Source: Actinomycetes bacterium (GTDB lineage Bacteria > Actinomycetota > Actinomycetes > Actinomycetales > Cellulomonadaceae). From it: a stretch of DNA of 33,646 nt. The stretch is taken from positions 1 to 33,646 of the forward strand of contig JAJYCD010000036.1 in assembly GCA_021778635.1 (NCBI GenBank), given 5' to 3'. The position numbers and the translations under genes were made by a program. Below the pieces are notes generated by a model. The model was given only the letters and a program-made list of their open reading frames with translations. It was not told the DNA's origin and searched no databases. The number at the start of each line of letters is the position of its first letter. Position 1 is the first letter of the stretch. Below, one piece after another: positions 22,660 to 31,339 of this stretch.

Positions 22660-23918
22660 GGCGCCACCGTCCGTTGCGCCGCGGGAAGGTCGACCGCCGG
22701 GTCGTCCCCGACGAGGGGGCCGTCACCCGCCGGCCCGTCGATGCCCAGCCCCGGCCGCGACGAGAGCGCCACCTCGGCGCCGTCGTACCGGATGCCACCG
22801 CGCACCGGCGAGGTCGACTGCCAGAGCCCGGCGTCGAGGTCGTGGGTGCGCGCGGCGTCGGCACCGCCGAGGCTCGCCGCGAGCGCCGCCGCCGCCGCGA
22901 CGCCGACGCTGCTCTCCATCATGCAGCCGACGACGACGCCGATCCCGTTCCGCGCCGCGAGCTCCGCCATCGACCGCGCCGCCGCCAGCCCGCCGGTCTT
23001 CGCCAGCTTGAGGTTGACGAGCCCCGCGGCGCGGCGGCGGATCACCTCGCGGAGGTCGTCGCTCGTGCGGACGGACTCGTCGGCGAGCACCGGGGTCCCG
23101 ACCTGCGCGGTCACTGCGGCCAGGCCGTCCAGGTCCCGGGCGCGCACGGGCTGCTCGACGAGCTCGAGGCCGACACCCGCAGCCTCCCAGTACCGGATGA
23201 TCCCGACGGCCTCGTCGACGCCCCACGCCTGGTTCGCGTCGACGCGCAGCACGACGTCGGGTCCGACGGACTCCCGGAGCGCGACGAGGGCCGCACGGTC
23301 GTCGCCGCCGGCGCCGACCTTGACCTTGATCGTCGTGAAGCCGTCGGCCACGTGCTGCCGCGCGACGGCGACGAGCGTCTCGGTGCTCGCCGCGGACACC
23401 GTGATGTCGGTGCGCACCCTGACGTCCGCAGGCTCCGTCAGGTCAGCAGGCACCCGGAGGTCCGATCGCAGCCCGACGTCCGATCGCACCCCGGGACCGG
23501 TGCGCCGACCCCTGCCGCCCGACAGGCCCGGACCCGGCGCACCCAGCGCCGCGGCGAGCGTCAGCCCGCGGCGTGCGGCGGACAGGTCCTGGACGGCGCA
23601 CTCCACCGCCGATCGCGCCGCCGCGTTCTGGACCACCGCGCGTGCGAGGTCGGCGCCGAGGGTCGCGGTCGCGTCGAGGGGCCGTCCGACGACCACGTCG
23701 CTGAGCGGTCCGAGGACGGCCGCACGGACGCTCGCCGGCGACTCACCGGTGACACGCCAGCTCACGGCCGCCTCACCCCAGCCGCTCGCTCCGGTGTCGT
23801 CGACGGCCTCGACGAGCACGACGGGGATGGCGTCGGCCCGCCGGATCGCGGTGACGAACGGCCGCACCAGGGCGCGCACCGACTCGTGCACCCTGAGCTC
23901 GCGCACCGTTCCGGTCAT
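22656..23918 (-). CDS. enolase-superfamily dipeptide epimerase (L-Ala-D/L-Glu type)
   Basis: This 420-residue protein belongs to the muconate-lactonising/dipeptide epimerase group. Catalytic and metal residues are all visible: KVK lysines K198 and K200, D227 in RVDANQAW, E255 in LVEQP, D280/E281 in LADES and K304 or K307 in LKLAKTGG. In the murein salvage pathway such enzymes convert L-Ala-D-Glu to L-Ala-L-Glu for further hydrolysis. Its operon partners support that substrate; other dipeptides remain possible. Residues ~127-165 are an unusual Gly/Arg/Pro-rich insertion with internal repeats before the barrel domain. The start overlaps the GNAT stop (ATGA). Confidence 0.9.
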   Translation of the reverse strand: MTGTVRELRVHESVRALVRPFVTAIRRADAIPVVLVEAVDDTGASGWGEAAVSWRVTGESPASVRAAVLGPLSDVVVGRPLDATATLGADLARAVVQNAAARSAVECAVQDLSAARRGLTLAAALGAPGPGLSGGRGRRTGPGVRSDVGLRSDLRVPADLTEPADVRVRTDITVSAASTETLVAVARQHVADGFTTIKVKVGAGGDDRAALVALRESVGPDVVLRVDANQAWGVDEAVGIIRYWEAAGVGLELVEQPVRARDLDGLAAVTAQVGTPVLADESVRTSDDLREVIRRRAAGLVNLKLAKTGGLAAARSMAELAARNGIGVVVGCMMESSVGVAAAAALAASLGGADAARTHDLDAGLWQSTSPVRGGIRYDGAEVALSSRPGLGIDGPAGDGPLVGDDPAVDLPAAQRTVAP

Positions 23919-24469
23919 CGGCGACCGTCACCGTCTGCCGGCGCGAGGCTCCGCGAGAGGCGGAGCTCCGGCTCGCCGAACTCGGGCTGCGTGCGCTCGT
24001 GCCCGTCGGGAGCCCACCCGAGGTGGCGGTAGAACGCGATCGACGGTGCGTTGTCCCGGAACACCCACAGCGTCGCCGAGGTCGCGCCGGCTGCGGCGAG
24101 GCGCGTGAGCGCGGCCTCCATCAGGCGGCGACCGACGCCCAGGCCCTGGGCCTGCGGCGAGACGTAGAGCGACGCGAGGTGGCCCGTCCCGTCGACGACG
24201 TCCCCGAGCCGCGCGACACCGACGACCTGTGGGTGCCCGTCGGGCACCTCACGCCCTGCACCGAGGGCGACGAGCAGGTCCCCCGGGGCGGACTCCTGCG
24301 CGGCCCGCGCCCACAGCTCGCGCGCGCTCTCGTCCGTCATCGCGTCGACGAGCCGGCGCGGCAGCACCGCCGCGTAGGTCTCGCGCCAGCAGCCGAGGAA
24401 CACGTCGACGACCTGGTTGAGGTCGCGGACCTCGGCCGGGCGCACGGTCACGGTGGGCACGTCGGTCAC
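23915..24469 (-). CDS. GNAT family N-acetyltransferase
   Basis: This 184-residue protein shows the GNAT fold: VRPAEVRDLNQVVDVF at the N-terminus, the acetyl-CoA binding SPQAQGLGVGRRLMEAAL and the C-terminal LWVFRDNAPSIAFYRHLGW. It transfers an acetyl group from acetyl-CoA to an amine. The substrate is not evident. Being embedded between AnmK and the dipeptide epimerase, an amino sugar or amino acid/peptide from wall turnover is conceivable. The GTG start directly follows the AnmK stop without a gap. Confidence 0.9.
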   Translation of the reverse strand: MTDVPTVTVRPAEVRDLNQVVDVFLGCWRETYAAVLPRRLVDAMTDESARELWARAAQESAPGDLLVALGAGREVPDGHPQVVGVARLGDVVDGTGHLASLYVSPQAQGLGVGRRLMEAALTRLAAAGATSATLWVFRDNAPSIAFYRHLGWAPDGHERTQPEFGEPELRLSRSLAPADGDGRR

Positions 24470-25642
24470 CTAGCGCGCCACGGTCAGGGTCAGCCCGGTC
24501 GGCACGGCCGGCACCGGGGCGGGCAGCACGAGCGGCCCTGCCCCCGGCGTGAGGCTGCCGAGGATGCGCGGTTCGCGCGCGCCGGTGCCCGCGGGCAGGT
24601 TCCCCGGGACGCCGTGCAGCGTGCACCACCCGATCAGCGCGAACGCGATCGCCTCCTTGTCGTCGGCCGGGGCCCCGAGGTCGTCGGACAGCAGCACGTC
24701 GACCCCGGGCAGCGCGGCTCGCAGGCCGCCGAGGATGACCGGGTTCCGGCACCCGCCACCCGAGGCGACCAACGTCGAGACGCCGGCGCGCCGGACCTCG
24801 GCGGCGACGGTCCGGATCGTCAGCGCGGTGAGCGTCGCGACGAGGTCGGCGTCGGTCGTCCCCGTGCCCGCGACGTCGAGCGCATGCCGCACGTAGTCGC
24901 CGTGGAAGAGCTCCTTGCCGGTGCTCTTCGGCGCTGGCAGCCGGTAGTACGGCTCGGCGAGCAGGACGTCCAGCAGGGCGTCGTCGACGGTGCCGGACGC
25001 CGCGATCGCCCCGTCGCGGTCGTAGCCGTCCGGGGTGAGCCCACGCTCCACCACGACGGAGTCGATCAGCGCGTTCGACGGCCCGATGTCGTAGGCCACG
25101 AGCCGGCCGTCGGGCTCGACGACCGTCATGTTCGAGATCCCGCCGAGGTTCAGCGCGGCCCGGGTCCCCGGGAGGTCGGCGAGCAGCAGCCGGTCCAGGA
25201 ACGACACCACCGGCGCACCCTGTCCGCCGACGGTCAGGTCCCGTGCGCGCACGTCCGCGACCACCGGGGTCCCGGTCGCCTCCGCGATCCACGCGGGCTG
25301 ACCGAGCTGCAGGGTCCCGAGCGCGGCACCGTCGGAGATCCAGTGGAAGACGGTCTGCCCGTGCGAGCAGACCGCGTCGACCGGCCCGGCCTCCTCGAGC
25401 ACCGCGACGGCGGCAGCCGCGAAGGCCTGACCGATCAGCGTGTCGAGCTCGCACACCTCCGCGAGGGTCGTCGGGGCGGGCGGCAGCGCCGCGATCAACC
25501 GCGCGCGCAGGTCAGCCGCGTACGGCGTGCTGCCGGTGTGCACGACCGTCCCCGTCAGCGCGCCGTCGGCGAGCCGGAAGTCGACCACCGCGGTGTCGAT
25601 GCCGTCGTGCGACGTCCCCGAGATCATCCCGAGCACTCTCAT
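24470..25642 (-). CDS. anmK: anhydro-N-acetylmuramic acid kinase
   Basis: This 390-residue protein is a complete AnmK. The ATP/sugar motif [18 protein letters not shown] is at the N-terminus. [30 protein letters not shown], then [10 protein letters not shown] and [11 protein letters not shown] follow; the Asp of the last corresponds to the family's catalytic base. Near the C-terminus SGGGCRNP and [13 protein letters not shown] complete the ASKHA fold. It opens and phosphorylates 1,6-anhydroMurNAc to MurNAc-6-P, the substrate of MurQ, whose gene is immediately upstream with an ATGA overlap. The open frame continues upstream into murQ, but the family start is clear at 25642. Confidence 0.96.
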   Translation of the reverse strand: MRVLGMISGTSHDGIDTAVVDFRLADGALTGTVVHTGSTPYAADLRARLIAALPPAPTTLAEVCELDTLIGQAFAAAAVAVLEEAGPVDAVCSHGQTVFHWISDGAALGTLQLGQPAWIAEATGTPVVADVRARDLTVGGQGAPVVSFLDRLLLADLPGTRAALNLGGISNMTVVEPDGRLVAYDIGPSNALIDSVVVERGLTPDGYDRDGAIAASGTVDDALLDVLLAEPYYRLPAPKSTGKELFHGDYVRHALDVAGTGTTDADLVATLTALTIRTVAAEVRRAGVSTLVASGGGCRNPVILGGLRAALPGVDVLLSDDLGAPADDKEAIAFALIGWCTLHGVPGNLPAGTGAREPRILGSLTPGAGPLVLPAPVPAVPTGLTLTVAR

Positions 25643-26562
25643 GCGGTTCCCTCCAGGACGTTGCGCAGCCGGCCGCCCGCGGCGAGCAGCCTCTCCTCCG
25701 CGGTCGCGGGGTCCAGTCCGAGCCGCAGCAGCAGCACGGCGTGCTTGACGCGGTACCCGGTCTCCTCGAGCGCCGCGACGGCGGCGGCCCGGTCGACCTG
25801 GGCGATCGACCGCACGATCCGGACGGCCCGGGCGCGCAGCTTCTCGTTCGAGGCGTGCACGTCGACCATGAGGTTGCCGTAGGTCTTGCCGATCTGGATC
25901 ATCGCGATCGTCGAGAACATGTTGAGGACGAGCTTCTGCGCCGTCCCCGCCTTGAGCCGGGTCGACCCGCTGATCAGCTCGGGCCCGACGGCGATCTCGA
26001 TCGCATGCTCGGCGACCTCGCTCAGCGCGGTGCCGACGTTGCAGGACAGGCCCACGGTGAGGGCACCGCGACGTCGCGCCTCGCCGATGGCCGCGACCAC
26101 GTACGGGGTCCGCCCGCTCGACGCGACCCCGACGACGGCATCGAGCGGTCCGACGCCGGCGGCGGCGATCGCGGCCGCACCCTGCTCCTCGTCGTCCTCG
26201 GCTCCCTCGATCGGCGAGACGATCGCCTCGGGGCCACCGGCGATGATCGCGAACACCTGGTCGGGGGACGTCCCGAACGTCGGAGGGCACTCGGAGGCGT
26301 CGAGCACGCCGAGCCGCCCGGGGGTGCCGGCGCCGACGTAGATCAGTCGACCACCGGCCCGCAGACGCTCGGTGGTCGCCTCGATCGCGGGCACGATGCT
26401 CGGCAGGGCCCTCTCGACGGCCGCCGGGACCGTCGCGTCAGTCGCGTTCATGAGGGCGGCGAGGTCGGCCACGCGCATCCTGTCGATGTCGGCGAACGTC
26501 GGGTCCACCGCCTCGGTGGACAGGCTCGCGAAGTCGCGCGGGGACGGCGGCGTCGTCGTCAT
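25639..26562 (-). CDS. murQ: N-acetylmuramic acid 6-phosphate etherase
   Basis: This 307-residue SIS-domain enzyme cleaves the lactyl ether of MurNAc-6-P to give GlcNAc-6-P and D-lactate. The signature [21 protein letters not shown] includes the catalytic Glu of DASECPPT. A second acidic site lies in [11 protein letters not shown], and [10 protein letters not shown] and [16 protein letters not shown] complete the fold. The usual GAGTSGRLG has Pro in place of Ser here, a mild oddity. Its ATG overlaps the dppC stop, so sugar processing and transport are translated together. Confidence 0.96.
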   Translation of the reverse strand: MTTTPPSPRDFASLSTEAVDPTFADIDRMRVADLAALMNATDATVPAAVERALPSIVPAIEATTERLRAGGRLIYVGAGTPGRLGVLDASECPPTFGTSPDQVFAIIAGGPEAIVSPIEGAEDDEEQGAAAIAAAGVGPLDAVVGVASSGRTPYVVAAIGEARRRGALTVGLSCNVGTALSEVAEHAIEIAVGPELISGSTRLKAGTAQKLVLNMFSTIAMIQIGKTYGNLMVDVHASNEKLRARAVRIVRSIAQVDRAAAVAALEETGYRVKHAVLLLRLGLDPATAEERLLAAGGRLRNVLEGTA

Positions 26563-27440
26563 CGGGTCCCCCTGTTCCGCGGGTCGAGGACGTCCCGGAG
26601 GCCGTCGCCGAGGAGGTTGAGCCCGACGACCAGGAGCACGACGACGACGCCCGGTGCGGCCATGGTCCACGGCGCGATCGAGACGAGCGTGCGTGACTCG
26701 AAGATCATCGAGCCGAGGGACGGCGCCGGCGGCGGCGTCCCCAGGCCGAGGAAGCTCAGTGACGCCTCGGTGAGGACCGCCCACGAGAGCGAGAGGGCGA
26801 TCTGCACGACGAGGATCGAGGTGAGGTTGGGCAGGACGTGCCGCAGCATCACGGCGATCCGGCTCTCCCCGGTGCTCGTGGCGGCCCGGACGAACTCGAC
26901 CTCGCGCAACGAGAGCACCGGGCCCCGGGTCACCCGGACGAAGATCGGCACGTACACGACCGCGATCGCCACGGCGACGGTGAACCAGGTGCGGGTGAAG
27001 ACCGACGCGAGCGACAGGGCGAGCAGCAGGGGCGGGAACGCGAACAGGATGTTCGTGAGGCCGCTGATCAGCGCGTCGGGAAGGCGTCGGAAGAACCCGC
27101 CGATCAGACCCCCGGCGGTGCCGACGGTCGTCGCGAAGGTCACCGCGACCACGGCGATCAGTGACGAGTTCGCGACGCCGGCGGCGACCCGTGCGAACAC
27201 GTCCCGGCCGAACTGGTCGGTACCGAACCAGTGCGAGGCGGAGGGCGCCGCGAGGCGGTGGACCGGGTCCTGGGCGGTCGCGTCGTACGGGAGCACGCCC
27301 GTGAGGGACAGGATCGCGACGACGAGCAGCAGCCCGGTGAGGATGATCCCGGCGAGTCCGCTCCGGCTGCGCAGGACCGCCGTGAGTGGGCGTCGTGCCG
27401 TTCCCGCGACGGTCACGGGCAGCTCGGTGAGCTCGCTCAC
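26559..27440 (-). CDS. dipeptide/oligopeptide ABC transporter permease (DppC type)
   Basis: This 293-residue protein has about six membrane segments, beginning with GLAGIILTGLLLVVAILSLTG. The DppC-type HWFGTDQFGRDVFARVAAG motif follows. The EAA-type coupling loop FVRAATSTGESRIAVMLRHV would contact the ATPase. The C-terminus SFLGLGTPPPAPSLGSMI ... GDGLRDVLDPR is standard for the family. The GTG start overlaps the DppB stop. With the DppB-like permease it would form the membrane channel. Confidence 0.95.
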   Translation of the reverse strand: MSELTELPVTVAGTARRPLTAVLRSRSGLAGIILTGLLLVVAILSLTGVLPYDATAQDPVHRLAAPSASHWFGTDQFGRDVFARVAAGVANSSLIAVVAVTFATTVGTAGGLIGGFFRRLPDALISGLTNILFAFPPLLLALSLASVFTRTWFTVAVAIAVVYVPIFVRVTRGPVLSLREVEFVRAATSTGESRIAVMLRHVLPNLTSILVVQIALSLSWAVLTEASLSFLGLGTPPPAPSLGSMIFESRTLVSIAPWTMAAPGVVVVLLVVGLNLLGDGLRDVLDPRNRGTR

Positions 27441-28417
27441 GAGGCACGCACCCTCGGGTCGATCACGCGGTACAGCACGTCGGTCAGGAGGTTGACCAGG
27501 ACGAACGCGACCGCGATGACAAGCACGGTGCTCTGCACCACCGCGTACTCCTTCTGCTGGATGCCGAGCAGGACCTGACGCCCGATCCCGGGGATCGAGA
27601 AGACCTGCTCGACGACGACCGCTCCACCGAGCAGGTAGCCGAACTGCAGACCGGTCATCGTGACGATCGGGACCAGCGCGTTGCCGAGGATGTGCCGGAC
27701 GTACAGGCGTCGCACGGGCACTCCCTTGGCACGCGCCGTCCGGACGAAGTCCTCGGAGCGGACGTCGAGGACCGCGGTCCGGGTCGTCCGCATGATCGGT
27801 GCCGCGATCCCGAACCCGAGCACGAACGCGGGCAGCATCATCTGCTGGAGGTTGAGCAGCACGTCCTGCGTGATCGGGGCGAAGACCCGACCGTTCGGGT
27901 TGTAGCCCCACACCTGGGCGAGGACCGAGAGCAGCGCGGTCGCGAGCAGGAACGCCGGGATGGAGAGCCCGGCGAGGCCGACGGTCTGCCCGATCGCGTC
28001 ACGGGGCGACTCCGGCTTCGAGGCCGAGAGCATCCCGAGCGGCACGCCGATCACCAGGCCGAGGACGATCGAGAGGATCGCCAGCTCGATCGTGACGGGG
28101 AGCGAGTGCATCGTCATGTCGAGGACGCTCTGCTGCGAGCGCGACGAGACCCCGAGGTTCCCGGTGCACACGTTCCCGAGCCAACCGAAGAACTGCGTCA
28201 GCAGCGGCTTGTCGAGACCGTAGTAGCTCTCGAGCGCGGCGCGCTGGGCCGGGGTGAGCGCCGCTGCCTCGGTGCCGAGCCCGGCGGTGATCTGGTTGCC
28301 GGGGATCGCCCGCAGCATGATGAACACGAAGACGGCGACGCCGAACAGCGTGACGACCATCTGCGTGCCACGGCGCACGACGCTGTGGTGGAGGAGCTGT
28401 CGGACCATGATGCCCAT
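27437..28417 (-). CDS. dipeptide/oligopeptide ABC transporter permease (DppB type)
   Basis: This 326-residue permease has the DppB N-terminal membrane helix (VVTLFGVAVFVFIMLRAIPG), then YYGLDKPLLTQFFGWLGNVCTGNLGVS. The coupling loop is DFVRTARAKGVPVRRLYVRHILGNAL, followed by GYLLGGAVVVEQVFSIPGIGRQVL. Start choice is uncertain: ATG at 28417 or at 28408; neither has a strong ribosome site. A stable hairpin lies just upstream, between this gene and the binding-protein gene, so lower expression than the binding protein is expected. Confidence 0.93.
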   Translation of the reverse strand: MGIMVRQLLHHSVVRRGTQMVVTLFGVAVFVFIMLRAIPGNQITAGLGTEAAALTPAQRAALESYYGLDKPLLTQFFGWLGNVCTGNLGVSSRSQQSVLDMTMHSLPVTIELAILSIVLGLVIGVPLGMLSASKPESPRDAIGQTVGLAGLSIPAFLLATALLSVLAQVWGYNPNGRVFAPITQDVLLNLQQMMLPAFVLGFGIAAPIMRTTRTAVLDVRSEDFVRTARAKGVPVRRLYVRHILGNALVPIVTMTGLQFGYLLGGAVVVEQVFSIPGIGRQVLLGIQQKEYAVVQSTVLVIAVAFVLVNLLTDVLYRVIDPRVRAS

Positions 28418-28425
28418 CTCGTCAG

Positions 28426-28463
28426 GGGGTGGTGGTACCGGCGGGTGCCGGTCCCACCACCCC
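28426..28463 (-). terminator. hairpin between binding-protein and permease genes (attenuator)
   Basis: A 16-bp stem with one mismatch (outer arms 28426-28435 and 28454-28463, inner arms 28437-28442 and 28447-28452) closes a 4-nt loop in the 64-bp gap. No T-run follows. Such structures commonly lower read-through from the abundant binding protein to the permeases or protect the upstream transcript. Confidence 0.65.
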
Positions 28464-28481
28464 ATGTGCGGCTGTGTGCAG

Positions 28482-30035
28482 CTAGCCGACGGTCGTGCTG
28501 CGGAGCGACTGCAGCGAGCCGTTCGCCATCGGCGTGTACCCGCGCACCGACGTCGCTGTCGCGGTGTACGTGTAGCTCGTGAACAGCCAGATCCACGCGG
28601 CATTGTTCTCGAGGTCGTCCGAGATCTTCGTGTAGATCGCCTTGCGGGCGGCCGGGTCCGCCGTGGCCTTGCCCTCGGCGAAGAGCGCGTCGAGCTCGGG
28701 CGAGCTGTACCCGGCGACCTTGTTGAGGTTGCCCGTGCTGGTGAAGTAGCGGCCGTACATGCCGTCCGGGTCCGGACGTCCGCCGTTGAGGGCCACCGCG
28801 GCGTCGAAGTCGCCCGCGATCCAGCGGTCGACGTACGCACCGGACTCGAGGACCTCGAGCTTGAGCGTGATGCCCACCTCGGCGAGCTGTGCGGCGAGGT
28901 TCTGCGCCTCGTTGACCGAGGTCGCGTACTCGCCCTGCGACACGATCGTGTCGATCGTGACGCCGGCGCTCTTGCCCGCCTTCGCGAGGTACTCCTTGGC
29001 CTTCGCCAGGTCACGCGTCGGGCACGGCCGCGCCTTCGGGTCGGACTTGTAGGCCGGCGACGTGATCGGGCCGGTCACCTCGCCCTCGCCGAGGGCTGCG
29101 GTGTCGAGGACCTGCTGGCGGTCGATCGCGCACTGCATCGCCAGGCGCACGTTCACGTCGGTCAGGGCACCACGTCGGGCGTTGAGCTGCAGCACGTGGT
29201 AGCTGAGCTGCGGCGTCTTGGTCACGGTGACGTTCGGCCCCTCGGCGGTCTTGGCGACCAGCGGGTCGTCGAACACCGCCATCTGCACGTTCCCGGACTG
29301 GAGCGCGGAGACGATCGACGACTCGTCCGGGATGACCCGGAACTCGATGCTCGCGAGCGTCGGGGCGTCCCCCCAGTACGCCGTGTTCGCGGCGAGGGTG
29401 ATCGACTGGCTCGGCTTGCGCGACTCGAGCTTGTACGGGCCGGTGCCGTCGGGCGTCGTGTTGAGCGCGGTCTCGGTCGCTCCCGCGGGGAGCATCGCCA
29501 TGTTCACGGTGGCGAGGTTCGCGGGGAGTGCCGCGTCCGGGGCGGTCAGGTGCAGCACGACCGTCGACGCGTCCGTCGAGTCGACCGAGGTCACCGCGGA
29601 GAGCGAGGACCGGGCGACGGCGGCGGTCGCCTCGTTCTTGATCGCGTCGAGGGAGCTCTTGACCGAGGCCGAGTCGAAGGCGGTGCCGTCGTCGAACTTC
29701 ACGCCGGTGCGCAGGTGGAGCGTGAGGGTCTTGCCGTCGGCCGACGTGTCCCACGACGTCGCGAGCCCGGGGACCACGTTGAGGTTCTTGTCGAACTCGG
29801 TCAACGTCCCGTAGATGTTCTCGAGCAGGTGGACGGCCTGGAACTGGGTGGCCTTCCACGGGAAGAGCGTGTCGGGGTCGCTGGTGACGCCGATCACGAG
29901 GGAGCCGCCGGGCTTGCCGGTGGTCGCGGACGGCGTGCTCGAGCTCGTGGGGCTCGAGCAGGCGGCCAGGGTGAGAACGGCGACGGACGCGACGGCGGCG
30001 ATCCAGCCGCGTGCCGCGCGGGTACGTGCTGACAT
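28482..30035 (-). CDS. extracellular peptide-binding lipoprotein of the ABC transporter (family 5)
   Basis: This 517-residue protein starts with a lipoprotein signal: positive SARTRAARG, hydrophobic WIAAVASVAVLTLAAC with the lipobox Cys at residue 26, then a Ser/Thr-rich linker. The mature part is a family 5 binding protein: GGSLVIGVTSDPDTLFPW, HLRTGVKFDDGTAFDS, NTTPDGTGPYKLES and VNVRLAMQCAIDRQQVL. It would capture peptides or muropeptides outside the membrane and pass them to the permeases. The start at 30035 has GGAG upstream. It is the first gene of the salvage operon, divergent from the RpiR gene. Substrate is inferred from the operon. Confidence 0.94.
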   Translation of the reverse strand: MSARTRAARGWIAAVASVAVLTLAACSSPTSSSTPSATTGKPGGSLVIGVTSDPDTLFPWKATQFQAVHLLENIYGTLTEFDKNLNVVPGLATSWDTSADGKTLTLHLRTGVKFDDGTAFDSASVKSSLDAIKNEATAAVARSSLSAVTSVDSTDASTVVLHLTAPDAALPANLATVNMAMLPAGATETALNTTPDGTGPYKLESRKPSQSITLAANTAYWGDAPTLASIEFRVIPDESSIVSALQSGNVQMAVFDDPLVAKTAEGPNVTVTKTPQLSYHVLQLNARRGALTDVNVRLAMQCAIDRQQVLDTAALGEGEVTGPITSPAYKSDPKARPCPTRDLAKAKEYLAKAGKSAGVTIDTIVSQGEYATSVNEAQNLAAQLAEVGITLKLEVLESGAYVDRWIAGDFDAAVALNGGRPDPDGMYGRYFTSTGNLNKVAGYSSPELDALFAEGKATADPAARKAIYTKISDDLENNAAWIWLFTSYTYTATATSVRGYTPMANGSLQSLRSTTVG

Positions 30036-30143
30036 GAACTGCTCCATTCGCTGCTGGGCGACCGTCGAGTCACGGTCAGGGCCCTCGGTGCGGTCGGGCG
30101 TCAAGCGCTCGCGTTCAGAGTAGGTCAAATCTGTACCTCGCCG

Positions 30144-30159
30144 GTTACGATCATGTAAC
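30144..30159. promoter_or_regulatory. inverted repeat in the divergent promoter region of the salvage operon and RpiR gene
   Basis: GTTAC-GATCAT-GTAAC has perfect 5-bp arms with a 6-bp centre. It lies in an AT-richer patch about 108 bp from the binding-protein start and about 98 bp from the RpiR start. A -10-like TACGAT (plus, 30146-30151) falls inside it. The dyad resembles the short spaced dyads used by RpiR-family regulators, so it is a candidate operator for the divergent gene. Confidence 0.4.
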
Positions 30160-30257
30160 AAACTTCCGAGCGGTCTCGCGCCCCTCGGCCGACGCCCGGA
30201 CGGCGTGACAGCATGTGGTCCCGGGCGACCGAGCAGCGAGAAGGCGGGGAGACGCAG

Positions 30258-31157
30258 GTGAACACGACGACCGCGCGCGAGCACGAGTCCCGCACCGTCC
30301 TCGTCCGCATCCGCGAGGCACGCCCGACGCTCCGCCGCTCCGAACGCCAGGTCGCCGAGGTGCTGCTCAGCGACCCCGTCGCGGCCGCGAACCTCTCGAT
30401 CACCGAGCTCGCGGAACGCAGCCACACCTCCACCACGTCCGTGGTCCGCTTCTACCGGAGCGTCGGCTACACCCGGTACCAGGACCTCCGCCTCGACCTC
30501 GCGCAGGAGGCCGCCCGCGAGCGCCTGCAGACCTCCGACCTGCCGCCGGTGTCCGGTGACATCGACCAGGACGACACGATCGCGGACATCATCTCCAAGA
30601 TCGCCCTCAGCGAGACGCTGTCGATCTCCGACACGGCGGCCGTGCTCGACACCGAGGCCCTGGCCGCCGCGATCCATGCGATCCTCGGCGCCCGACGCGT
30701 CGACATCTTCGGCGTCGGCGCCGGCTCGATCGTCGGCCTCGACCTCCAACAGAAGCTCTCCCGGATCGGTCTGACGGCCCTGATGTGGCACGACTCGCAC
30801 GCCGCACTCACGACGGCCGCCGTCCTCGACGAGCAGTGCGTCGCCGTTGCGGTCTCGCACTCCGGCACCACCACCGACACGGTCGACTACCTCACGCAGG
30901 CACGCGAGCACGGCGCGACGACGATCGCGCTGACGAACTTCAGCCGGTCGCCCCTGACCGCGGTCGCGGACATCGTGCTCCTCACCGCCGCCCGCGAGAC
31001 GCTCTTTCGGTCGGGCGCCCTCGGCAGCAGGATCGCCCAGCTGACCGTCGTCGACTGCCTCTTCATCGGCATCGCCCAGGCGTCCTACGACCAGTCGGTC
31101 GCCGCGCTGCAGCAGACCTACAGCGCGGTGCGCGCACGGCGGCTCCCCGCCGAGTGA
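30258..31157 (+). CDS. RpiR/MurR-family transcriptional regulator
   Basis: This 299-residue protein has an N-terminal RpiR helix-turn-helix (RRSERQVAEVLLSDPVAAANLSITELAERS ... VVRFYRSVGY, residues ~27-72). A C-terminal SIS sugar-phosphate domain (~140-270) includes VDIFGVGAGSIVGLDLQQKL and VAVSHSGTTTDTVDYL. Proteins of this type sense phosphosugars; E. coli MurR responds to MurNAc-6-P, the intermediate shared by AnmK and MurQ here. It is divergent from the salvage operon, so control of that operon is very likely. The GTG at 30258 has GGGGAG upstream and is preferred over the ATG at 30213. Confidence 0.92.
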   Translation: MNTTTAREHESRTVLVRIREARPTLRRSERQVAEVLLSDPVAAANLSITELAERSHTSTTSVVRFYRSVGYTRYQDLRLDLAQEAARERLQTSDLPPVSGDIDQDDTIADIISKIALSETLSISDTAAVLDTEALAAAIHAILGARRVDIFGVGAGSIVGLDLQQKLSRIGLTALMWHDSHAALTTAAVLDEQCVAVAVSHSGTTTDTVDYLTQAREHGATTIALTNFSRSPLTAVADIVLLTAARETLFRSGALGSRIAQLTVVDCLFIGIAQASYDQSVAALQQTYSAVRARRLPAE

Positions 31158-31163
31158 GCCCGG

Positions 31164-31260
31164 GTAGGCGGCACTCTCGGTCACATGGTCAGTGAGGGTG
31201 CGGGACTGCCCGATCCGCACGGCGGGGACGCGTGGGGTTCCGGTCGACGAGCCCGACTAC
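31164..31260 (-). pseudogene. N-terminal fragment of a paralogue of the small membrane protein at 33219-33632
   Basis: Translated on the minus strand, this stretch reads VPAVRIGQSRTLTDHVTESA, then AY, closely matching [20 protein letters not shown] and AY of the intact gene. The DNA match (31164-31228 against 33555-33619) is 54 of 65 positions without gaps. Similarity ends just after the AY, seven bases downstream of the RpiR stop codon. No transmembrane part follows, so this is a truncated remnant. The 5' boundary is uncertain. Confidence 0.6.
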
Positions 31261-31339
31261 GAGCGGACCCGAGGTGCTGGACACTGTTGTTCCGTTCGCG
31301 CATCCGGTCACCCGTGGTGACCGCCGCGAACCGCGCCTC

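Noticed and set aside
28482-31220. Extension of the binding-protein frame to 912 codons
   Set aside because: It would run antisense through the RpiR gene and remove the clear lipoprotein signal at 30035. Only its very beginning reflects the paralogue remnant.
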